Assembly: GCA_027924585.1 (NCBI GenBank)
Contig: BSBM01001436.1
Span: forward strand, 310,001-374,000
Direction of reading: 5' to 3'
Source of the DNA: Larix kaempferi
Taxonomy: Eukaryota > Streptophyta > Pinopsida > Pinales > Pinaceae
DNA length: 64,000 nucleotides
A program made the position numbers and the translations under genes. Below, piece after piece: positions 57,260-64,000 of the stretch. Position 1 is the first letter of the stretch. The number at the start of each line of letters is the position of its first letter. Below the pieces are notes generated by a model. The model saw only the letters and a list, made by a program, of their open reading frames with translations, made no database searches and was not told where the DNA came from.

Positions 57260-60200
57260 TATATATAATATAATAGCATTGTGTAATAATGATGGTAATC
57301 ACTTTATAGACATTGATTTAAGTATAAATTATACACCAACACATCAGTCAAATTTTTTGAATTAATTTATAAATTTGTTGGTTTTCCTTTCTATATAAAA
57401 TATTTTCTATTATTCCATCCTTATGATATAAGGGATAATGTTCTATATATTAAGAAACAGAAAGTTCACTTTTTTTGAACATCATTAATTATCCAACTCC
57501 AATATCAAAACTTATGTATTTATTTTTAGAATCAAAATGTATTACCAAATTGTATTTTAATTTATCCCTTTTGAATTAGTTTATAAATTTATTTTTAAAA
57601 AATGGCATTTCTAAGTAAAAGGTAATATACTATATATTAAGAAACATAAGTTTCACTTTTTCCAAAGATCATTGATTAGCCTACTCCCAGTATCCTTAAT
57701 TAAGAAACTCACTTATTGTTAAAACAAAAATATACTATCAATTTGTATTTTAATTTATCTTATTTTTTAGGAAAACATGTTTCATATACAAAACTATTAG
57801 ATAAAAGCAAGAAATTTATAATTACCAAAAACAATCCATTCAAACAAAACAAAATCCAAATGTGATCTTATTTTCTTTAAAATTTCAAAGAACAAAAACA
57901 ACATTCTAAACCAAAGGCATAAGCATAATACATATTTGCATTTCTTATCATAATCACTTAAAATTTACATTTAGATTCCTATATTATTAATTATCTCTAC
58001 ATTATTATTTTCATGACTATTTTTAATGCTTAATATCAAAATGTGTTATCCTTCCTCAACACTTACCCTTCAAGTAATCGTTACTTCATAATTTTGAAAA
58101 TTCCAAGGAATAGTGTATGATTGATTGACATACATTTTCAACTTTATACCCTCATCAAATTATTTTCAACACAAAATCCTTTATTAATTTCAATGCCCAA
58201 ATTTTAAAATAAAAGAGATCCCATTGAAATTGGCAATCTCCCCCATACAAATTTACAAACATTCAAGTATATATCACATGACTATAAGAAGAAGTACCAC
58301 CGTCTTAAGTTATTTTAACATCCATTTAAAAGGACCTCAAAGGAAAATCTCACATTCATTACAAAGGCTGATCATGAAAAATCACGACTTACGAAGAAAT
58401 ACCACCATCTAAAAGGGCTGATCATGGAAAAAAAATCCCAAGGGAAGATCTTACATTTATATATTAAGGAAAATTTATATCCTTATGTAGTTTCAATCTC
58501 AAACAATGTAATCACTAATTATGACACCCAATTTATTTCTATTAAAATTCTTATCTTAAATAATAATAATAATAACCTATTTTTAAGACCAAGGCCAAGT
58601 TAGATACCAAATTGAAGTACAAAATCCCTTGTTTGTGAGATGAAAAACCTCTACACACAAAGATTTGACTCCTTAGTATACATAAATATCCATAACCTAG
58701 CACCCCAGATTTGAACATAAAGCATCATGAGTAAGGAATAATCATATTCCTTGAATGCTTGTGTACATACATGTATCCAAACTCTATGCAATGTTACTTT
58801 TACCAACTTCGCAAATCCACTGAATTGCCTAGTTTAATTTTCATACAAATTAATTATGGATGATAATGGATGATAGCACTCCATTTATTTCTATCAAAAT
58901 TTTATATTTGATGAATCATAAAACATTTTATTGCCTATCTTCAAATATAAAAATTAATTATTGATAATGGCACTCCATTTATTTCTCAATCAAAATTGCT
59001 ATATTTTATAAATCACATAACATTTTATTGCATCGATCCTGTGATAATTGTCACATGGTAATGGATTAGAAGAATCTACAAGAAAACATCTAACCAACAG
59101 AAAATAGAAGAGATTATAACATTAAATCATATGAAGCAACATGAAGCATTAATAACAGTGATTAACTTGTTTGCTTATGTACATGAATGAACGCCATTTT
59201 CTATACAGTTAGTTTGCATGCCTTTAAAATTTCATTATTTACAGGTGAGGATCTTATTTACATGCCTTTTATTATTAACTTAATCTTAATTTTCATTGGA
59301 GCCCTATATTTTTTTATATCCCCATAATAGTAATGGCAAGCAAAGGAGTTTATTGATTTTTTTAAGCTGACTTATTTTTGTCCCTGTAGAATCCAAGTAG
59401 CACTTACATGATACTTGACTACCATGGCATACGTTAAAGAATGCTTACAACGTTACATGACGTGTATGATGGCATTAAATACCTAACAAACTTGCATATT
59501 GATGTGACCCTGTAATTTGCAAGCAGTAACACAACATTAGTTTGGCTAATTCTATCTAGCGTGATGGTATCCTATCACAAGCCATTAATAAAATATGCAC
59601 CGCACCTCTCTGCCTTACATGACTACTACTATGCAGGGAATGAACAGCAAGAGTGACGATATCTTGCTGATGCAGTAATCCTGCAGCCACTTTCTATAGC
59701 CCTATTTCTAATTAACAAAAAAGTATAATTAGATTTTCCCAGTAAATATTACTGAGTTATGCAGTAATGTAACTAAAATTTCTCGACACAAAGTAAAAGG
59801 CATTCCGTACCCCACAATAGATTGCTATAGATTCGTGCCTACAACTCCAAAGCACTATAAAATTACAAACCAGGTTACAAGATTCTATTTAAAGACCAGA
59901 AAACAACTAGCCTCAACAATTAACACCACAGATCTGCAATTCTAAATCATTGGCTCAATGTCCATTTCAGTTAGATTCCTTGCACCACTCATGGACAACC
60001 ATTAACAGCATTCGCTTTAACCAAGCAAAAACATATTATCCTTCACAATAGAGCACAATTTGTGATCTTGAGCACTGATTAGTAATTATAATGCAGCTCA
60101 AACAGGAATCTTCTAAACATAAAAATTAAATCTATAAACTTAGTACCTACCCATGAGTCAATACAAAAATCAACTTCCGTATACGTGATCACCAATACAA

Positions 60201-60660
60201 CTGAAACATCAAACATGAAGGAAATAACACTCGAAACAGCCCACCAAATAACAACATAATGAGGACCTAGGAAACTAAGATGAAAATGAATAATCAGCTC
60301 ATCTTATGATTCATTTTAAGCATTGATCACTCAAGGTATTAAAAACAAGATACAAAGACCAATTCAACCAAAATTTATAGATGGGGAATGGAGAACATCC
60401 ATTGTTTACTGAGAATCCTTGTTTTGAGAATCTACAGGCTCGTTTCATGAATTTTTTGTGATATCATAGACTAGACAAATTACATTTATTCAAACAATTA
60501 ACCATCAGATTCATCTCAACAATATCATGAAAGCCTAAATGCATCCTGCGGGATTTAGCATCAGAAATGATGCTTTGTAGAAAAAGGACAATGGAAAAAT
60601 CAGTCCTCCCAGATAAGTACCAAAGACAATACAGCTCAGACAGAGCTCCACCAATAATCT
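57260..60660. other. Non-coding spacer, copy B
   Basis: Collinear with 44411-47640. It includes SINE-like copy 3 at about 58580-58748 (minus strand). No gene is seen. Confidence 0.45.
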
Positions 60661-61222
60661 CATTACTGATTCAAAATATCTATGCCTAGTAACCCTCTCC
60701 TGGACATTGATAATGCCTTGAGGTTTTGTTGTGTAGCCACCTAGAAATATCAATAATCTACAAAATCATGAGGTAAATCCCCAGCCAAATTACATCAAAA
60801 TGTTATTTTTTCCATTCTGCCATCCCCATGTTTCATCTGATAGTCCTGAACCAGGTTCCTGAAACTAATTTTACACTTTTCAAAAGTATATTAAAAAAAA
60901 TGCAGTATAGTGATCACAAAGTAATGGGTTGTCAGATTTCTGGGTTTGCTTCATAATGAGTTTCCAGAGAAACAGAAAATGCAGGAAATAACAACAGATG
61001 GCCAGTGGGGAGGAAACAATGTCGTCACACAAATTCAGCAATTTATAATTCACCTCTCTTAATAAATGGAACGATCTACATTAAATATGAAGGGAATAAT
61101 AGATAAGAAAGCTTTAGGTCATTTTTTTAAATATGAAGGGAATAATAGACAAGAAACCCTTAGAAGGACATTTTTCAAAAAACAAGCAGTTTAAAAAGGA
61201 TGATAGCATATCTGCATTTGTA

Positions 61223-61768
61223 TCAAATATCTCTTTTCCTTTTTGATCTGTGCTTGTGCTCTCTTTCTTGATGATGATTAGAAAGGATCTCTTGGTTAGC
61301 TCTTCCACCATCTTTCACTTTGCCATCGATCTTTTCTTTTCTCATTTCTTTGCCCTTCTCTTTCTTGTGTTTTTTTCTGCACTTTACAAGCATAATGGAC
61401 TTGAATTCAACTTGCAAATATTATAGAAAAACAACAAACCTGACTTGGAGTCAAAATAAATCTACTGCAAATGGATAGAAAAAGATTGTAGATTATTTAG
61501 AACTTGTGATTTACAATTACATATTTAACGAAAGTCATGGAGTATCAGCGCCAGTCACTGACTGGGATACAACAAAATGGATGAGCAATTGCTACTATGT
61601 AGAAAAGAATTGAGATATATTAGATTCCCAAACCTCTCCACTTCCAAAAATTCCGATTTGTCCGCCAAAGGTGACAATAGCCAGTTAACACAGCCAGTAT
61701 CTGGAGGCTTCAAAGATCCACAGATGTCCAAGAAGGATTCCTCTTGCACACTACAACATGGCAATTAA
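61223..61768 (-). other. Exon-like blocks, copy B
   Basis: Counterparts of 48270-48810: EESFLDICGSLKPPDTGCVN and KCRKKHKKEKGKEMRKEK are both kept. Same caveat: no in-frame joining is found. Confidence 0.3.
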
Positions 61769-63000
61769 CAAAGAAAAAGTTGAATGAAAAATAATGTTGA
61801 TGCACATGATCTTCATTTCTACCAAATGCTATAATTGTAAACAAAACATACAAATATTCATAGACAAGATCATTCTAGTATTCTTTAAAGATATAACATT
61901 TCCTTTGCCTGACACTGGCAAGAAGGAAGCAAAATGTAACAGGACCATCAATTTCCAGTGTAGGAGGAAATTTTTCCCTAGATCATAAAATTGAATGAAT
62001 TATTAATTTATTAATGAGAGTTTTATTGTATTCAACCAAAGCTCACCTGTCACATCTCAAGATCAGATGGCATGTCACAAATAAATTGATGATCGTTACA
62101 TGGTTTGGCATTCAATTCAATTGATTTCTTTTTCTTCTGTGATTTTCTGTGTTAATTGTGAAACACTTGAAATTGTTGACAAAACTCGACTATTTGTACT
62201 CAATAGTTAGAACTAGAGCAAACAATGCACTTAACCACTACTTGCTCCTTTTAAATTGTTCATTTTATTTAGTAGAATAGGCATCTTCTTTCTTGGGGCT
62301 ACTAGTTTAAAAGAGCATACTATACCAAGTTTGACTTTGCTCCAACAAGCTAGATAAATGTAACATGTCTCCATATATTATATTCTATGTAAATAGTATC
62401 TATTTAAGGATGTAACTACTGAATATAATTAAGCCACTACATCTAAGAGGCATAAATATATATGGAATCAACAATGCTTCCAGAGGAATCATCTGAGACC
62501 CATGATCCCAGAAACCAACCACAATCACCTGAGGGTGGGAAACTAATTGTGGTTTTTTATCCGGAGGGGCATGAGGCCACCTGGCCAGACTTAATCGCCA
62601 TGATGGTTCTACTGCCTTTGGCCACTCTTCTAGGGGCAAACTGGCCACTTTTGTGAGATTTGAGCCCTGGTGGGGCCCAAGACGATATCCGCTTTCACTT
62701 ACCCAGTTAACCAAAATCAAATATGAAGATTTGAAATAAGAAGTTGTGCACCCAAGAATCAAACCATATCGACATCGACATTACTAGAAAAATATTCAAT
62801 CTTGTGCTCACCAATATATAAGACAACAACTACAAAATCAGAATCAGGTGTTAAGATATTATCAGAAGCATAATATGAACCAGAACCAACGTCGTTTTGT
62901 GCACAAGTCATGTGAAGATTACCATCAGTGTTTAAGATTCATTTCAGATGGATTTATTTTCAAGAACATCTTTATAAGAATGCAATTTTACAGAGATCCT

Positions 63001-63446
63001 TATTAGATTTTTAATTATAGAGTATAATTTTCATCTCTTTCAACTTATAAACAAAATAGGAACACTGAAAGAATAACTATGCACAGAAACAAAAGAGACA
63101 CAATAGTTTATCCTGGGAAAATCTAAACTCAGGAAAAACCCAGCAAGCCTTTCTTACTCGGAGATTCAGTACAATAAAGATAAAATCACAAGAAGAGTAG
63201 ATGTCAAAGAAAACAGCTCCAAAATGTTTTCTACAGCCCAAAAAGTCGAACTTCCTTGCTTGAGCAAACTTGCTTGAGGTGAGTGACAAATGATGAGTGC
63301 AGCTCCTCTATTTATACGTTACTTTTGGGTGAATTTCTCAACTGGGCCGACTTGTCATTTTATAATAATAAAAAACATTTATTGTTTATTTCTTTTGTAG
63401 GTCGGCTTGGCTAGTGAGGATACCTCATGTAGCTACATCAACAACA
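63001..63446 (-). repeat. 3' LTR of a copia-type element leaving the window
   Basis: The minus strand starts TGTTGTTGATGTAGCTAC at 63446 and ends near 63001 (TAACA in the A copy, mutated here). It holds TATAAATAGAGGAGC near 63310. A middle stretch (TTTTCCCAGGATAAACTATTG, TTATTCTTTCAGTGTTCCT) resembles the LTR at 9497-10056, so the two belong to related families. Confidence 0.7.
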
Positions 63447-63458
63447 CTCCCTCTTAGC
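63447..63458 (-). other. Polypurine tract of the element at the right edge
   Basis: The minus strand reads CTAAGAGGGAG directly before TGTTGTTG, like AAGGGGGAG in the other copia element. Confidence 0.75.
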
Positions 63459-63639
63459 TAGAGAGGTATCATCACGTTGGAACACATCTGAGCATCATCT
63501 GATCGTCACGGCTAGTTGCGTACATCTCGTCATCATAAGAAAGGTCAACATAGTCCATATAGGACAACATCCCACATAGGGATACAAGTATACTCTGCAC
63601 AAGAGTCCTCTCCACACAGGAACAGTAGTTCACACAAAA

Positions 63640-64000
63640 CTCATCTCGGTCTACACAGGACCGCCTATCCTCACTGGACTAAGCTCATCTCGGTCTACAC
63701 AGGACCGCCTGTCCTCACTGGACTAAGCTCATCTCGATCTACACAGGACCGCTTGTCCTCACTAGACTAAGCTCATCTCAGTCTACACAGGATCGCCTGT
63801 CCTTACTGGACTAAGTTCATCTCGGTCTCTACACAGGACCGCCTGTCCTCACTGGACTAAGCTCTTCTCGGTCTACACAAACCACCTGTCTTAACTAGAC
63901 TAAGCTCTTCTCGGTCTACACGAACTGCCTGTCCTAACAGGACTGAGCTCTTTTCGGTCTACACAGACTGCCTATCCTAACTAGACTAAGCGCACTCCCT
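63640..64000. repeat. 44-bp minisatellite, about eight copies
   Basis: Units CTCATCTCGGTCTACACAGG followed by ACCGCCTGTCCTCACTGGAC start at 63640, 63684, 63728, 63772 and 63816 (44-bp period), then continue with slight length change to the window end. AGGAC-CGCCT-GTCCT in each unit can form a 5-bp hairpin. Confidence 0.92.

Larger units (their letters stand above)
50541..63257 (+). repeat. Segmental duplication, copy B
   Basis: Starts with intron-2 sequence (TTCATAGATTTTTC at 50547) and runs to CTTCCTTGCTT near 63257, after which unique sequence of the LTR element continues. It is about 2.3 kb shorter than A, mainly because the LRR array is short. Confidence 0.9.

Noticed and set aside
62462-62656. 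64-codon plus-strand frame in copy B as a small gene
   Set aside because: The same frame in copy A (49740) is broken by an early stop, and no domain or regulatory context is seen.

Overview
The window is plant nuclear DNA, most likely from a gymnosperm (a conifer is my best guess). The reasons are a TIR-NBS-LRR gene whose TIR domain opens with FLNHRGVDVKKTF (the NHRG...DVKKTF form I associate from memory with gymnosperm TNLs), AT-rich spacers, and many old nested LTR retrotransposons with stop codons. There are no bacterial operons, CRISPR arrays or rRNA genes, and I recognise no tRNA genes.

Layout. 1-20.5 kb: a minus-strand Ty3/gypsy element with very long LTRs (at least 2.6 kb) that carry their own sense-strand ORF, and with an unusual domain order (protease, extra RNase H, RT, RNase H, integrase). 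Two copia-type elements are nested inside it. One is a pol-less element (2757-6294, minus) with a single gag-plus-hydrophobic-tail frame. The other is a full-structure element (9497-16350, plus) with identical-length 560-bp LTRs and about 1.8 kb of layered tandem repeats between RNase H and its 3' LTR. 20.5-27.06 kb: the 3' part of a second gypsy-like element on the plus strand. It is one ancestral reading frame of roughly 2,070 codons: gag, five zinc knuckles, aspartic protease, an unrecognised globular region, a Pro/Thr/Lys-rich region and a coiled coil. It has no RT or integrase and ends at a PPT and a 255-bp LTR. 27.06-33.1 kb: AT-rich DNA with LTR and LINE relics.

33.1-39.6 kb: the only gene that looks intact, a four-exon TNL resistance-type gene of 1,800 predicted residues. 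Exon 4 holds 24 tandem copies of a 138-bp (46-residue, two-LRR) unit with no indels. Variation between units is concentrated in the short segment predicted to face the ligand side of the LRR solenoid. Upstream lies a repeated promoter module with W-box cores.

35.57-63.26 kb: a tandem segmental duplication. Copy A (35.57-50.54 kb) holds exons 3-4 of the TNL and 11 kb of downstream DNA. Copy B (50.54-63.26 kb) starts inside intron 2, so it lacks the TIR and NB-ARC, has only about six LRR units, carries two in-frame stops, and is a pseudogene. The size difference between A and B is mostly the LRR array. The right duplication breakpoint lies in a copia-type LTR (63001-63446) that belongs to an element running out of the window and carrying a 44-bp hairpin-forming minisatellite.

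How the parts relate: the TNL is the functional unit and would act as an intracellular immune receptor. Everything else is transposon-derived or duplicated non-coding DNA. Tandem duplication at every scale (41-bp units, 138-bp LRR units, 225-bp blocks, the 15-kb segment) is the recurring theme. All boundaries are by eye.
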